Part shown: piece after piece, positions 16,258 through 25,459 of the stretch
How positions within the stretch are numbered: the first letter of the stretch is position 1
Layout of the letters: each line of letters opens with the position of its first letter
Assembly (NCBI GenBank): GCA_021734785.1
Contig: JAIPIF010000006.1
Location: 1-64,000, forward strand
Origin: Candidatus Altimarinota bacterium
GTDB lineage: Bacteria > Patescibacteriota > Gracilibacteria > UBA4473
Direction: 5' to 3'
Length of the DNA: 64,000 nt
Translations under genes and position numbers: made by a program
The notes under the pieces: model-generated
Seen by the model: only the letters and a program-made list of their open reading frames with translations
What the model was told of the DNA's origin: nothing
Databases searched by the model: none

Positions 16258-16656
16258 TCATGAGAAGCTTAATCCCATGATGGAGAGTCGCCCAGAGCCA
16301 AAGGTCAAAAGAATGGCCGCCAGGGCGAGAAGGATGAGATCATACGAATAGTCCGCAAAGCCTTTTCGCTTCACAATCTTCCAGACCGTTCCTACGATCA
16401 TTTCGATGCCAAAGAGCAGGGCAAAAATGCCGGCAAAAAATCCGAGTAAAATCGCAATCCCTCCAAAGAATTCCAAAAAAGCAATGAGTGTCCCCCAAAA
16501 TAATCCCGGGTGAAATCCCATATTTCGAAAGTCCTGTGCATTGGATGCCAGATCACGGATCTTGGGAAGACCAAAAACAATCAGTGAAATCCCGAGAAGA
16601 ATGCGGATCGCAAAAAGGACCCACCCCGCGTACGGTGCCAGTGGTTCAAAAATCAT
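16258..16656 (-). CDS. DoxX-family membrane protein
   Basis: 132 residues, four membrane helices. The start LAPYAGWVLFAIRILLGISLIVFGLPKIRD and the middle GTLIAFLEFFGGIAILLGFF are typical of DoxX/DoxD-like proteins, which are linked to quinone or thiol redox chemistry. It lies between the cupredoxin and the Mqo gene on the same strand (38 bases from mqo), fitting a membrane redox cluster. Confidence 0.75.
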   Translation of the reverse strand: MIFEPLAPYAGWVLFAIRILLGISLIVFGLPKIRDLASNAQDFRNMGFHPGLFWGTLIAFLEFFGGIAILLGFFAGIFALLFGIEMIVGTVWKIVKRKGFADYSYDLILLALAAILLTFGSGRLSIMGLSFS

Positions 16657-16694
16657 GAGAGAAAGAGTTTGAGAAGGAGAAAAAGCAGAAAAAG

Positions 16695-18008
16695 TTAAAA
16701 AAGAAGTGCTTTTTCGAAATTGTCTACTTTGATCGTAAGAGGCTCAGAGAAAAAATCAAGGGTTTTTTTTGCCTGGTCAAAGGCACAGTCCAACGCACTC
16801 GAAGCGCCCACCGGGGGCGTGATCCGAGCGGTGAGTCCCTCAGAAACAAGGAGAACATCGCCGTGAACTAATGATTTTTTTCGGGTGTCGATGACTTGTG
16901 GACGGACCCCGCCGAGAGAAGGGGCCGGATGTAAATCACGGAGTTGGAGAAGTGGGACCAGTTTGCGAGCGGTTCGGAGAAAGAGGCGTTTTCCCACCCC
17001 GGGGATTTGGTAGAACATGTTTTTGAGCGCAAAAGAAAACAGCGTGGGTGAAAATCCAATGCGCAGGAGGGAGAGAATCCCCGCTCCGTCCCACATCGAG
17101 AGTGAACGGAAATCGTGGAAACTTTTGGGGCGTCGACGCTCGAGAAATGGGATTGGCTGAGCGGTGGGACCAAATTCGGTCTTGCTTTCGTCGGTAAGCA
17201 GCGGATCACCGTGCACTGCCGCAAATGGGAGCTTGGGATTTTGCATCGCGTAAACTTTGCCTCGTAACACCTGAGGCGTCGTGTAAAACGATCCCGCCAC
17301 GGGGAGAATTCCCAGATGTCGCCCGAGGCCGAGTTTTTGGGAAAAAAGGAGACTGTGTGGCCCGGCAGTGAGCGCCACACTGCGAGCAGAAAGCGTGCGA
17401 GAAGCCGTTTTGATCTGAAACGTTTCGTTTTTCTTTTCGACGGTTTCAACCGTTTCTCCAGTCAAAAGAGAAATGTCTTTTTTTGATTTTTGTGCTTCAG
17501 ACACAAAAGACCGTGCTAGCGACTGATAGTCCACCGCATATCCATCCGGCGTCCAGAGGGCCGCCATTTTTTGGCGAGGAGGGCGCCCCTCCACCAGTGC
17601 GGGTTCTTTTTGGCCAATGGCCGCACGATCGAGCCACTGGAGTTTTGGATAGACGGGGGAAAAGGCTTCAAACCGCTTGCGCAGTGCACGAACCTCCGCT
17701 TCTCCCACGGCCAAAACCATTTTATGAAATTTCCGAAAACTGTGCGGACTTTTTTGTTCGAGAAATGCCTGCATTTTTTCCGCCGCCGCTTTCATTTCTT
17801 TCGCTTTGGAAAGCGGATAGTTTGTCTCGATATCACCGAAATGGAGGGTTTGATTATTTTGGGTCGGATGGGAATTTAGAGACGCGAGCGCTGATTCTTT
17901 TTCGATCAGCGTGATCCGTTTCAGATGGGAAAACTGAGCCAACACATACAGCAGCGCACAGCCGCTAATGCCCCCGCCGACGATGACGACGTCTTGAGTG
18001 CGGGACAT
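16695..18008 (-). CDS. mqo: Malate:quinone oxidoreductase-like FAD enzyme
   Basis: 437 residues, shorter than E. coli Mqo. FAD-binding VIVGGGISG at residues 8-16; the following segment LNSHPTQNNQTLHFGDIETNY is characteristic of Mqo and close to the epsilonproteobacterial type. Later motifs are EFGPTAQPIPFLERR and GGVRPQVIDTRKKSLVHGD. It would oxidise malate to oxaloacetate and pass electrons to quinone at the membrane. An L-2-hydroxyglutarate oxidase is the main alternative, since both belong to the same superfamily. It follows the sugar dehydrogenase gene after nine bases, so the two are likely co-transcribed. Confidence 0.65.
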   Translation of the reverse strand: MSRTQDVVIVGGGISGCALLYVLAQFSHLKRITLIEKESALASLNSHPTQNNQTLHFGDIETNYPLSKAKEMKAAAEKMQAFLEQKSPHSFRKFHKMVLAVGEAEVRALRKRFEAFSPVYPKLQWLDRAAIGQKEPALVEGRPPRQKMAALWTPDGYAVDYQSLARSFVSEAQKSKKDISLLTGETVETVEKKNETFQIKTASRTLSARSVALTAGPHSLLFSQKLGLGRHLGILPVAGSFYTTPQVLRGKVYAMQNPKLPFAAVHGDPLLTDESKTEFGPTAQPIPFLERRRPKSFHDFRSLSMWDGAGILSLLRIGFSPTLFSFALKNMFYQIPGVGKRLFLRTARKLVPLLQLRDLHPAPSLGGVRPQVIDTRKKSLVHGDVLLVSEGLTARITPPVGASSALDCAFDQAKKTLDFFSEPLTIKVDNFEKALLF

Positions 18009-18017
18009 GCAAATACA

Positions 18018-19769
18018 TTACTGAGAAAACTGTATCGGAATGCTCACAGAAGCATCATTGGCTGGAAGTCCAGAAGGATTGGCCTTTTGCAAAATAAGTG
18101 TGCCCGTCTCATCTGCGGGCGAGTCAAAGGTGAGCTCGGCGGAGAACGGGACAAATTCCTCGGTCATCCATTCGCCATCGGCCTGCGCATTTGATCGGGC
18201 AATGACTGCGCCGGCAGCATTGCGGAGCTCAACGGAAAACGTCGCTTCAAAAAACCAGGGCCCACGGGCTTCACCTTCGACCGCTAAAGGACTGGAAATG
18301 ACAGCCTCTGGGGCGGGGGTTTGCACGCGCACATTTTCAGAGGTAAACGGGGGCTCCGAGCCGTCTCCATTTTGATCGGAGTCGGAGCCAGAATCGTCTG
18401 AAAGTGTCGTCACGCGATACACGACCCCTCTGGCATCATCGGTAATGTAGAGGATGCCACCGGGCTGAGCCACGAGGTCGACCGGCCGACCATGGACGGT
18501 CCCGTCCTCCCCCAGCCAGCCACGGACAAAGTCGTGAAGTCCGTCTGCGGGTTGGCTCTGATCGGTGAGCGGAAGCTGGATGACTTTGTAGCCAACCGGA
18601 TTGGTCCGGTTCCACGAGCCATGGAGGGCGACCAAAAGGTCGAGGCGGAAATCCTCTGGCCAGCCTTCTTCGGGGACAAAGTCGAGCCCAAGCGGTGCCA
18701 CATGCGCTGGGAGGTTGTACACAGGAGTGACCGTCGTGTCGCAAAAATCCGCATCGCGTTTGTCAAATTCGGTGTCGTACACCTGATCCCCGTAGCAGTA
18801 CGGCCAGCCGTAGTGGGCGCCGGATTGTAAAATATTGATCTCATCAGGAGGAAGCGTGTCTCCCAAGTTATCTCGACCCATTTCCGTCACCCAGAGCGAT
18901 CCATCGACCGGATTGAGTGTGAAAAAGACCGCGTTCCGGAGTCCTTCGGAAAAAAGCTCAAACTCCGAGCCATCGGGATTCATCCGGTACACCGTCGCAC
19001 GGCGCTCGTCCTCCTCGACACAGGTATCACACGAGCTCCCAATGGAAATGTAGAGCTTGCCATCGCTCCCCCACTGAAGGGTACGCGTGAAGTGACGACC
19101 CCCTTCGGGCAAAGAGATAAGCGTCTCGGGAGACGCATCTGTGTAGAGTGAAACCCGTTTGACGGCGTCTGTTTCGGCGAAGTACAGAGTCATTCGATTC
19201 TCTATGCCAAGCGCCAAGCCGTGCGGCTGATTGAGGTCTCGAAAAATATCATCCGTGCGAGCAAGACTGCCATCTTCTCCCGGAGTCAGGAGGGAAATAA
19301 TACCTTCGTCCGTGCGACTGAGCCAGTAATTGCCCATTCCGTCGGGCCCCACCAGATCTCGGGCACCGGAAAGATCCTCTCCCCAGATCTCGATGGCAAA
19401 GCCATCACGAATCTCCAGGGGCAAACCTGTGCGATTTTCGCCGCCGAAGGAAACCGTTTCCTGGTCGTCATTTTGATCGGAGTCATTTCCGTTCTTTGAA
19501 GCGTCATCACCAAGATCACAGACGGGGATGCAGACTGCCGCACAAAAGTCCGCTTCGTCTGAGCAGCCGCTGCCGCAGCTATCAAACACTCCCCCCTGAT
19601 TTTCACAGTGGGTTTTGAGTCGGGCTTCTGTCTTGCCCTGTTGATAGACGATTTTTTCGTCAAATTCGCGCTGAACAATTCCTGCATCTGAGGGCTGGTG
19701 TACGCAGCCGGTGAGAAAAAACAAAGACGCAAAAAGGACAGAGCCGAAAAGGGCAATGTTTCGTTTCAT
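18018..19769 (-). CDS. PQQ-type sugar dehydrogenase-like lipoprotein with Gmad2 domain
   Basis: 583 residues. Lipobox LTGC (Cys22). Residues ~45-80 carry a Cys-rich module (ENQGGVFDSCGSGC...CAAVCIPVCDL). Then a six-bladed soluble glucose/sorbosone dehydrogenase-type propeller (FAIEIWGEDLSGARDLV, NQPHGLALG, SGAHYGWPYCYG, HVAPLGLDFVPEEGWP, ALHGSWNR, GRPVDLVAQPGGILYITDD). The end (RVQTPAPEAVISSPLAVEGE onward) is a Gmad2 immunoglobulin-like domain. Surface-located sugar oxidation is possible, although no PQQ synthesis gene is seen. It heads a run of minus-strand redox genes. Confidence 0.8.
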   Translation of the reverse strand: MKRNIALFGSVLFASLFFLTGCVHQPSDAGIVQREFDEKIVYQQGKTEARLKTHCENQGGVFDSCGSGCSDEADFCAAVCIPVCDLGDDASKNGNDSDQNDDQETVSFGGENRTGLPLEIRDGFAIEIWGEDLSGARDLVGPDGMGNYWLSRTDEGIISLLTPGEDGSLARTDDIFRDLNQPHGLALGIENRMTLYFAETDAVKRVSLYTDASPETLISLPEGGRHFTRTLQWGSDGKLYISIGSSCDTCVEEDERRATVYRMNPDGSEFELFSEGLRNAVFFTLNPVDGSLWVTEMGRDNLGDTLPPDEINILQSGAHYGWPYCYGDQVYDTEFDKRDADFCDTTVTPVYNLPAHVAPLGLDFVPEEGWPEDFRLDLLVALHGSWNRTNPVGYKVIQLPLTDQSQPADGLHDFVRGWLGEDGTVHGRPVDLVAQPGGILYITDDARGVVYRVTTLSDDSGSDSDQNGDGSEPPFTSENVRVQTPAPEAVISSPLAVEGEARGPWFFEATFSVELRNAAGAVIARSNAQADGEWMTEEFVPFSAELTFDSPADETGTLILQKANPSGLPANDASVSIPIQFSQ

Positions 19770-19896
19770 GGGGAAAAAAGGGGATTAAAATATGAAAGCA
19801 CTCTTGACGCTATCGACTCACGAGACAATTGCAAGAGAATTTTTTTTTGCAAAAAATGTCAAGTTCTGGAGGAGCGAACGCTTTCAAAAATGCTGA

Positions 19897-20286
19897 TCAC
19901 AAGTACCCCGGCAGGGAGATGTACACGCCCAGTGCCGTGACGATGATTCCCGACAGTATCAAAATCCAGCGGTTGCTTTTTTTGAAAAAAGGTCGGCGTG
20001 TCGCTGCCACGACTTTTGGAAAGAGGAGAAAACAAAATCCCTTGAAAAGGGTCAGCCAGCTGACGAGAGAAACCACGATGTGCGACGGTGTGTCCCACTG
20101 ATTGAACGTTTGTACCAGGAAAAGACCCAGCAAAAAGAGTACCATCCCAAACAGCGCTGGCAGGGAGACACTGGTGGTGATTTCTTCAATCATGCGCTGA
20201 GCGCGGGGAGGATAAAACATCACTGCCAAGCCCCACACAATGAGAAAGGGACCGAGAATGCCGGAGACGAGCAGAAAGTTTTCCAT
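19897..20286 (-). CDS. Four-helix membrane protein, unknown
   Basis: 129 residues from ATG 20286 (MENFLLVSGILGPFLIVW). Four hydrophobic helices are evident; a conserved-looking loop YPPRAQRMIEE lies between the first two. No family assigned. It stands alone between the sugar dehydrogenase and rnhB on the same strand. The 127 bases to its left are AT-rich and include a possible -35 TTGACA (reverse strand, about 19857-19862) for the dehydrogenase. Confidence 0.6.
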   Translation of the reverse strand: MENFLLVSGILGPFLIVWGLAVMFYPPRAQRMIEEITTSVSLPALFGMVLFLLGLFLVQTFNQWDTPSHIVVSLVSWLTLFKGFCFLLFPKVVAATRRPFFKKSNRWILILSGIIVTALGVYISLPGYL

Positions 20287-20354
20287 GGAAAAAGGGAAAA
20301 AGGATTGTTTTAATTGTAAGTCCGAGGAGAGACAAGAGTCAAATGGTCTCAAAA

Positions 20355-20936
20355 CTACAATTCCACAAACAATCGCCGCTGGACGAGGTACGTGCGGAGC
20401 GGTTCGTAGGTTTTGCGATGCTCGGGGGTATATTTTTCTTGTTCCAAAAGTCGCAGGTGAAATGAGCTCGCGTACCCCTTGTTTCGGACGAAATCAAACG
20501 CCGCAAACTGCCGCCCCAGATCTATCATCAAGTCGTCTCGAACAACCTTGGCCACGATGGAGGCAGCGGAAATCTCCGGGCAGGTCGCATCGCCTCGGAT
20601 GCAGTCTTTTGACTCGATGGGAAAATGAAATCGGTCTTTGCCGTCGACCAATAATGTATCTGGCTTCATGCGCAACTGCTGAATCGCCTCCCACATCGCT
20701 TTTCGTGTGGCCCGTTTGATGCCGATCTCATCAATTTCTTCGGCAGACACAATCCCCACCCCCCAGTCACAGTGCTGTCGGATTTTGTTGCATGCAATTC
20801 GACGACGGGCATCCGAAAGAATTTTTGAGTCGGCCAAAATATCGCGCGGAAAAAGATCTGGCAACACCACAGCTGCCGCCACCACTGGCCCCGCCAGTGC
20901 TCCCCGCCCGGCTTCGTCGACACCTGCCACGATCAT
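20355..20936 (-). CDS. rnhB: Ribonuclease HII
   Basis: 193 residues, family length. Starts MIVAGVDEAGRGALAGPVVAAAV with the catalytic Asp7-Glu8; DTLLVDGKDRF supplies the third acidic residue and AASIVAKVVRDDLM the fourth. It cleaves RNA in RNA-DNA hybrids, including single ribonucleotides left in DNA, which fits a genome with an aerobic ribonucleotide reductase. Confidence 0.95.
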   Translation of the reverse strand: MIVAGVDEAGRGALAGPVVAAAVVLPDLFPRDILADSKILSDARRRIACNKIRQHCDWGVGIVSAEEIDEIGIKRATRKAMWEAIQQLRMKPDTLLVDGKDRFHFPIESKDCIRGDATCPEISAASIVAKVVRDDLMIDLGRQFAAFDFVRNKGYASSFHLRLLEQEKYTPEHRKTYEPLRTYLVQRRLFVEL

Positions 20937-21038
20937 CGAGGAGAAGATACTACAAATTTTTTTGTTTTGGCAAGTTTTGCGAGACCTTTTCAGTTGATTT
21001 TTTTGGGCGAAGAACGAAATTGTGCTACAAACTTTCCG

Positions 21039-21800
21039 ATGATTTGGTGGATTCTCGGCTTCACACTACTCGGATCCGTACTCTCTCTGCTGATTGCGGG
21101 CGGATTTCTTTTTTTGTCGGAGGCAAGGCGAAAAGCCCTCACCCCCAGTCTGGTCGCCTTTGCCACGGGCACCCTGCTGGCGGGGGCCCTCTTGGGACTC
21201 ATCCCCGAAGCGCTCCATCACATGCATGAACACGGAGGAAGTGAAGAGAATGTTTTTCTGATCGTACTGCTGGGGATCATCGGATTTTTTCTGCTGGAAA
21301 AACTCCTCTTTGTCCACCACTGCCATCAGGACGACTGTGTGTCCCATCAAAAAACACCCGCACAAATGATCATCGTGGGCGATGCCCTGCACAATTTTAT
21401 CGACGGAGTGGTCATTGCCGCAAGTTTTTTGATTTCCATTCCCGTGGGAATCGCGGCCACCATTTCGATTGCCGCGCACGAAATCCCACAGGAGCTCGGG
21501 GATTTCGGGATTTTTCTCCACAGCGGGTATTCGAGGAAAAAGGCGTTTTTGTACAACCTTCTCTCCGGACTGACGGCGCTCCTGGGTGCGCTGGTGGGAT
21601 ATTTTGCCCTGGAGACAGCCGAAGGGATCCTGGCGCCTGTCATGGCACTGGCAGCGGCGAGCTTTCTCTACATCGCCCTGGCGGATCTGGGGCCCACGCT
21701 GCACCGGCAGACACGACTCAAAACGGTACTTCAGTCCATCGCGCTGATGATCCTCGGCGTGGTCGTGATCGCGCTCACGCTGCAATCGCACGGCCACTGA
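21039..21800 (+). CDS. ZIP-family metal transporter
   Basis: 253 residues from ATG 21039 (MIWWILGFTLLGSVL); eight membrane helices. The metal-binding signatures are present: GDALHNFIDGVVIA in helix 4 and AAHEIPQELGDFGIFL in helix 5, plus a His-rich loop (FVHHCHQDDCVSHQ) between helices 3 and 4. Imports Zn2+ or related ions. Its end overlaps the convergent gene by 26 bases. Confidence 0.9.
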   Translation: MIWWILGFTLLGSVLSLLIAGGFLFLSEARRKALTPSLVAFATGTLLAGALLGLIPEALHHMHEHGGSEENVFLIVLLGIIGFFLLEKLLFVHHCHQDDCVSHQKTPAQMIIVGDALHNFIDGVVIAASFLISIPVGIAATISIAAHEIPQELGDFGIFLHSGYSRKKAFLYNLLSGLTALLGALVGYFALETAEGILAPVMALAAASFLYIALADLGPTLHRQTRLKTVLQSIALMILGVVVIALTLQSHGH

Positions 21801-22587
21801 GCACCTGGGGGAAGTGATGAAGCAGGTCTTCGGCGGTCAACGTTTTTTGATGTGCGACAAGCGATTCGCCCGTTTTGCCCCACCAGTGCGCGGCCGTCTG
21901 ACAGGCGAGAAAGGGTTCCATTCCTTGGGCAATCAGACCCGTGACAATGCCCGAAAGCGCGTCCCCGGTCCCGCCGGCCGTCATCTCGGGGACGCCGGTT
22001 GGGTTTTTGTGAATGGTTCCTTTTGGATCGGCAATCAAATCGACCGGACCGGTTTTAAAAATCGTCAGGTCAAATTTCTTGGCCATTTTTTGGATATTTT
22101 TTTCCGTCGGAGAGAGGGAAAACAACCGCTCAAACTCCCGATCGTGCGGCAGCACCGTCCAGGGCGCGTCGCGCGAAATTTCGAGGATACCCGAAAACAG
22201 GCCATCGGCGTCCAGTACCACGGGGAGAGAAACGCTTTGTAAAATCTCGAACGCCGCCCGACGGGATTCCTCCCGTGTCCCGAGACCATTGCCAAAAAGC
22301 AGCACATCCGACTCCTCTGCTCGGGCCAAAATCGCCGGCACATCTGCCTCGCGGAGGAAACTACCACTAAACGGTTCGACAATAAAATTGAGACTCGCGC
22401 ATCGCGCGGGAATCGTATGGATCGCCGGGAGGGTGAGAAAAATCAGGTCCACTCCCGACCGTTCGGCTCCGAGCGCGGCCAGAATGGGCGCCCCGTGAAA
22501 TCGCTCTGATCCCCCCACGACCAACACCTTGCCGTGCTGACCTTTGTGCGCCTTTTTCTTTCGCGCGGGAAAGGGAAACTTTTCCAT
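21775..22587 (-). CDS. nnrD: ADP/ATP-dependent NAD(P)H-hydrate dehydratase
   Basis: 270 residues from ATG 22587 (MEKFPFPARKKKAHKGQHGK). Ribokinase-like carbohydrate kinase fold: KVLVVGGSERFHGAP, LLFGNGLG, VVLDADGLF, and the C-terminal NPTGVPEMTAGGTGDALSG with the catalytic Asp. It repairs hydrated NAD(P)H. The epimerase half (NnrE), fused in many bacteria, is missing. Start uncertain: a GTG one codon upstream and a longer frame to 22641 also exist; an AAGGAGGAA lies ~20 bases before 22587. Confidence 0.85.
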   Translation of the reverse strand: MEKFPFPARKKKAHKGQHGKVLVVGGSERFHGAPILAALGAERSGVDLIFLTLPAIHTIPARCASLNFIVEPFSGSFLREADVPAILARAEESDVLLFGNGLGTREESRRAAFEILQSVSLPVVLDADGLFSGILEISRDAPWTVLPHDREFERLFSLSPTEKNIQKMAKKFDLTIFKTGPVDLIADPKGTIHKNPTGVPEMTAGGTGDALSGIVTGLIAQGMEPFLACQTAAHWWGKTGESLVAHQKTLTAEDLLHHFPQVLSGRAIAA

Positions 22588-22685
22588 CACCTGAATCGTA
22601 GAAAATTTCCTCCTTTTCGGCAACTCTGAACAAAAACGCACGCAAAAAAAACCGAGCGAAGCGGATACTGTTTTGAGTGTCCCAA

Positions 22686-22703
22686 ACCCCGCCTTGGCGG
22701 GGT
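22686..22703. repeat. Palindrome with the CCCGCCTTGGCGGG core
   Basis: ACCCCGCC-TT-GGCGGGGT. The same core forms the swapped anticodon arm at 8904-8917 and 9214-9227, linking the flank of tRNA-Glu with the tRNA-Gln repeats. The rest of 22,588-22,806 has short palindromes and no gene. Confidence 0.7.
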
Positions 22704-22806
22704 GCGGAGAGAGGAGTCGCGATGAAGCTCAGTGTGAGTTTTGCCGGAGGCGAAACGAACCACCTCTCATCCCCTCCGAGTGAAGCGGATACTTCGCGAG
22801 GAAAAA

Positions 22807-22875
22807 GGAGCTCCCGTCAAGCCAGCGAAGTACTCCGCAGAAGCGGAGAACAAAGCGTGCGCAGGCGAGGAGCGA
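22807..22875 (+). repeat. Dispersed intergenic repeat, copy B
   Basis: AAGCCAGCGAAGTACTCCGC...GCGGAGAAC...GCGCAGGCGAG; about 80% identical to 8788-8845. It directly adjoins the 3' end of tRNA-Glu. Confidence 0.65.
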
Positions 22876-22880
22876 CGTGG

Positions 22881-22952
22881 TAGCGCCACGGGGAATCGAA
22901 CCCCGGTTACCAGGATGAGAACCTGGCGTCCTAACCACTAGACGATGGCGCC
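22881..22952 (-). tRNA. tRNA-Glu (CTC)
   Basis: Minus strand: acceptor GGCGCCA with TGGCGCT, discriminator A, anticodon arm CCAGG-TTCTCAT-CCTGG (anticodon CTC), T-arm CGGGGTTCGATTCCCCG, CCA encoded at 22878-22880. Reads GAG. Confidence 0.95.
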
Positions 22953-22965
22953 GCAGAGCGCACGG

Positions 22966-22993
22966 ATTGTAAAAAATTTTCTTCTGCTGTCAA
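22966..22993 (-). promoter_or_regulatory. Promoter of tRNA-Glu
   Basis: On the minus strand TTGACA (22988-22993), 16-base spacer, TACAAT (22966-22971), 13 bases before the tRNA. Confidence 0.75.
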
Positions 22994-23041
22994 TCTTCCT
23001 CCTCCTCTAACTGTTTCAAAACCTCTCTTCTTTTTTCTCTC

Positions 23042-25456
23042 TCACCACCCCACCACCGTTTTCCCTTTTTTCAATTGCTTCTCTCCCTCCGGCGTCTGCA
23101 CCTTTTGAATCACTGTTCGTTGTTTCTCGCACAGGATCATCGCTTCTTTTTGAGTGCAGTCAAAGAAAAACGAAAACCACTCCCCCCGGTGCAGGAGACG
23201 AAAGGATGTTTTTTTCCAGTGGGAGGGAAAATGTGGATCGATGTGCAACGTGTCGTTGACGAAATCCACATTGGCAAACCCCAGCGGGATCAAGTCCACC
23301 GATGCCGCCATCACCCCCACGTGAATCCCCTCGGGCGTAGTCCCACCCTGGGTGTCACACAGGTCGGATTGAAGAATTCGTTGGAAGAGCTCCTCCCCTT
23401 CTTTTTTGCGTCCCAGCTGCAGTGCCAGCCGAGCATGCACTGCCAGACTCAGTGTGGAGCCGTGCGAAGTGCGGGGAAAATAGAAGTCATAATTTCGCGC
23501 GAAAAAATCATCCGGGACATCAAATCCCAAATCCTGTAAAAGCGTACGGATCTCGGCCTCCGTGAAGAGATAAAACAGCATCAGTACATCTGCCTGTTTG
23601 GAGACTTTGTAGGCGTCGGGAGATTTGCCCTCGGCTTTGAGAATCCGATCCATCCGACCGATGGAGCCGTACTTTTTGCGGTACGCGTCCCAGTCGATTT
23701 CCTCTAAATCAAAGTACCCGGCAAACTGCTCCAGCACACCATCTTTCATTTCTACGTGCATGGATTTTGTGATCTTCTCCCAGCGCAAAAGCTCGTCAGA
23801 GGAAAGATTGCGGCGACGAAGAAAGTCCTTCTTTTTTTGCGGGGAAAAGGTGTCAATAATTTGGAGCCCCTCGCGCAAGAGCCACACGATGAAGAGGTTG
23901 GAGTACGCATTGTCGGGCAGTCCCGGCTCGTCGGAGTCCGGGAGTGCTTCGTGAAACTCGTCTGGCCCCATCAGTCCCCGCGTGTGGGCACGGCCGGATT
24001 TGTCGAAGTGGACCAAACTCGCGGCAAACGGCAGAATCGAGAAAAAAAGTTCCTCGCCTTCCGCGCGCCAAAAATCATCATCCCCCGTCCGCTGCCAGTG
24101 GCGCAGAGTGTTGAAAGCAATGGCAAACGACACGTGCCGCTGGTGGGCACTCAGATCGGGACCCCAGGTTTTGGAGATCGGATTGAGATGAAGCTGTTGA
24201 GAGGTTTCCTCCCCCGTGGACGCGCTCTGCCAGGGAAACATCGCGCCCTCAAATCCCGCTTCTGATGCCAGCTTTCGCGCGGCCGGCAGCCGGTGAAATC
24301 GGTAGTGCAGGAGTGAGCGCGCAATCGCCGGATCGTGCCGGTCAAAAAAATGCATCGCATACACTTCGTCCCAAAAAATATGCCCACGGTACGCCTCGCC
24401 GGTGAGTCCCCGAGCCGGCAAGCCCACATCCTGATCGATCGTGTTTGGCGACGCTGTCTGCAGGAGGTGAAAGAGGTGAAACCGCAGTGCAAACTGCACG
24501 AAGTCGTCCCCCTCCACCGTACAGTCAAACTGCTCCCACAGGGATTTCCAGGCAAATGTGTGTGTGTCGTGGAGGAGGGAAAATCGCGGCAGAGCGGCCA
24601 ATTTTTCAAGGATAATTTTGTGAAGAATCTCCCGCGGATGACGCGTCTGAAGTACGATCATTTTTTCGATCGTGTATGAGCTCTCCTGTGTGACGGGCAA
24701 AACAAAAACGCGTGCTCCCCGAGCCGTCTCTGCCCTGTCTTTCGGAGAAATCGAGAGAGGCGTGTCGTCTTGGAAAAATTGCATCCGCGTCCCGATCCCG
24801 AGCGCAACCCGTGACTGAGAGGTTTCGGCGGAGAAAAAATCTGTTTGGGCATCAACCGCCTCATACTGTGGAGCAATCCAGTGCTGGGATCCCAACGATC
24901 GGTAGCGCTCGACGCCGTCATTTTTGACTGTCCCATCGATGCCGGTATGAATCTCCAGTGGCGCAGAAAAATTGACCGGAGAAGCGGTCACCCGCACCGC
25001 TGCCACCGACGCATCCCCCATGTGCACCAGCCGCTCGAGAGCGAGGGAAAGTGTTTGGCCTTTTTTGTTTTGAAGCTGAAGACGCTGAAAAACAATCCCC
25101 TCCTGGAGCGACAGTTTTTGGTGAAACGCCTCCACTGTGCCGTCGGGTGGGTGAAACCAGCCCCCCTCTTCGGTACGAAACCGGAGCTGAAGTGCGTCTG
25201 GGCAGTTGACGAAATCCTCGTTCCAGACGGTGTGATCCAAAATCTTCGTGCCTAAAGTATTGTAGAGCCCCGCCTGGTACGTCCCGGGGCCAAACGGTGT
25301 GTCCCGCTGAGAAGCAAAAAGCTGCGCTGTCCGCACCCCCAGCATTCCATTTCCAAGCCCGCAGAGGACCTCACGCAGGGGCTCCTCCGGCGGGGAAAAC
25401 GTGTCATACCAGAGATTCCAGAGATCAAATCGAAAATCGGGTTCTCCTTGTTTCAT
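23042..25456 (-). CDS. Glycoside hydrolase family 65 (trehalose/maltose phosphorylase type)
   Basis: 804 residues, full GH65 length: N-terminal beta-sandwich, then the helical barrel with QDVGLPARGLTGEAYRGHIFWDE, PWQSASTGEE and the catalytic acid in MGPDEFHE (about residue 497). Family members phosphorolyse alpha-linked disaccharides such as trehalose or maltose to beta-glucose-1-phosphate. The ATG lies three bases after the TGA of the upstream gene, in the same frame (TGA TCC ATG), and no ribosome-binding site precedes it. With that gene it equals the three-domain mycobacterial OtsB1; in that protein the GH65 part is thought to be non-phosphorylase, so activity must be tested. Confidence 0.9.
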   Translation of the reverse strand: MKQGEPDFRFDLWNLWYDTFSPPEEPLREVLCGLGNGMLGVRTAQLFASQRDTPFGPGTYQAGLYNTLGTKILDHTVWNEDFVNCPDALQLRFRTEEGGWFHPPDGTVEAFHQKLSLQEGIVFQRLQLQNKKGQTLSLALERLVHMGDASVAAVRVTASPVNFSAPLEIHTGIDGTVKNDGVERYRSLGSQHWIAPQYEAVDAQTDFFSAETSQSRVALGIGTRMQFFQDDTPLSISPKDRAETARGARVFVLPVTQESSYTIEKMIVLQTRHPREILHKIILEKLAALPRFSLLHDTHTFAWKSLWEQFDCTVEGDDFVQFALRFHLFHLLQTASPNTIDQDVGLPARGLTGEAYRGHIFWDEVYAMHFFDRHDPAIARSLLHYRFHRLPAARKLASEAGFEGAMFPWQSASTGEETSQQLHLNPISKTWGPDLSAHQRHVSFAIAFNTLRHWQRTGDDDFWRAEGEELFFSILPFAASLVHFDKSGRAHTRGLMGPDEFHEALPDSDEPGLPDNAYSNLFIVWLLREGLQIIDTFSPQKKKDFLRRRNLSSDELLRWEKITKSMHVEMKDGVLEQFAGYFDLEEIDWDAYRKKYGSIGRMDRILKAEGKSPDAYKVSKQADVLMLFYLFTEAEIRTLLQDLGFDVPDDFFARNYDFYFPRTSHGSTLSLAVHARLALQLGRKKEGEELFQRILQSDLCDTQGGTTPEGIHVGVMAASVDLIPLGFANVDFVNDTLHIDPHFPSHWKKTSFRLLHRGEWFSFFFDCTQKEAMILCEKQRTVIQKVQTPEGEKQLKKGKTVVGW

Positions 25457-25459
25457 GGA

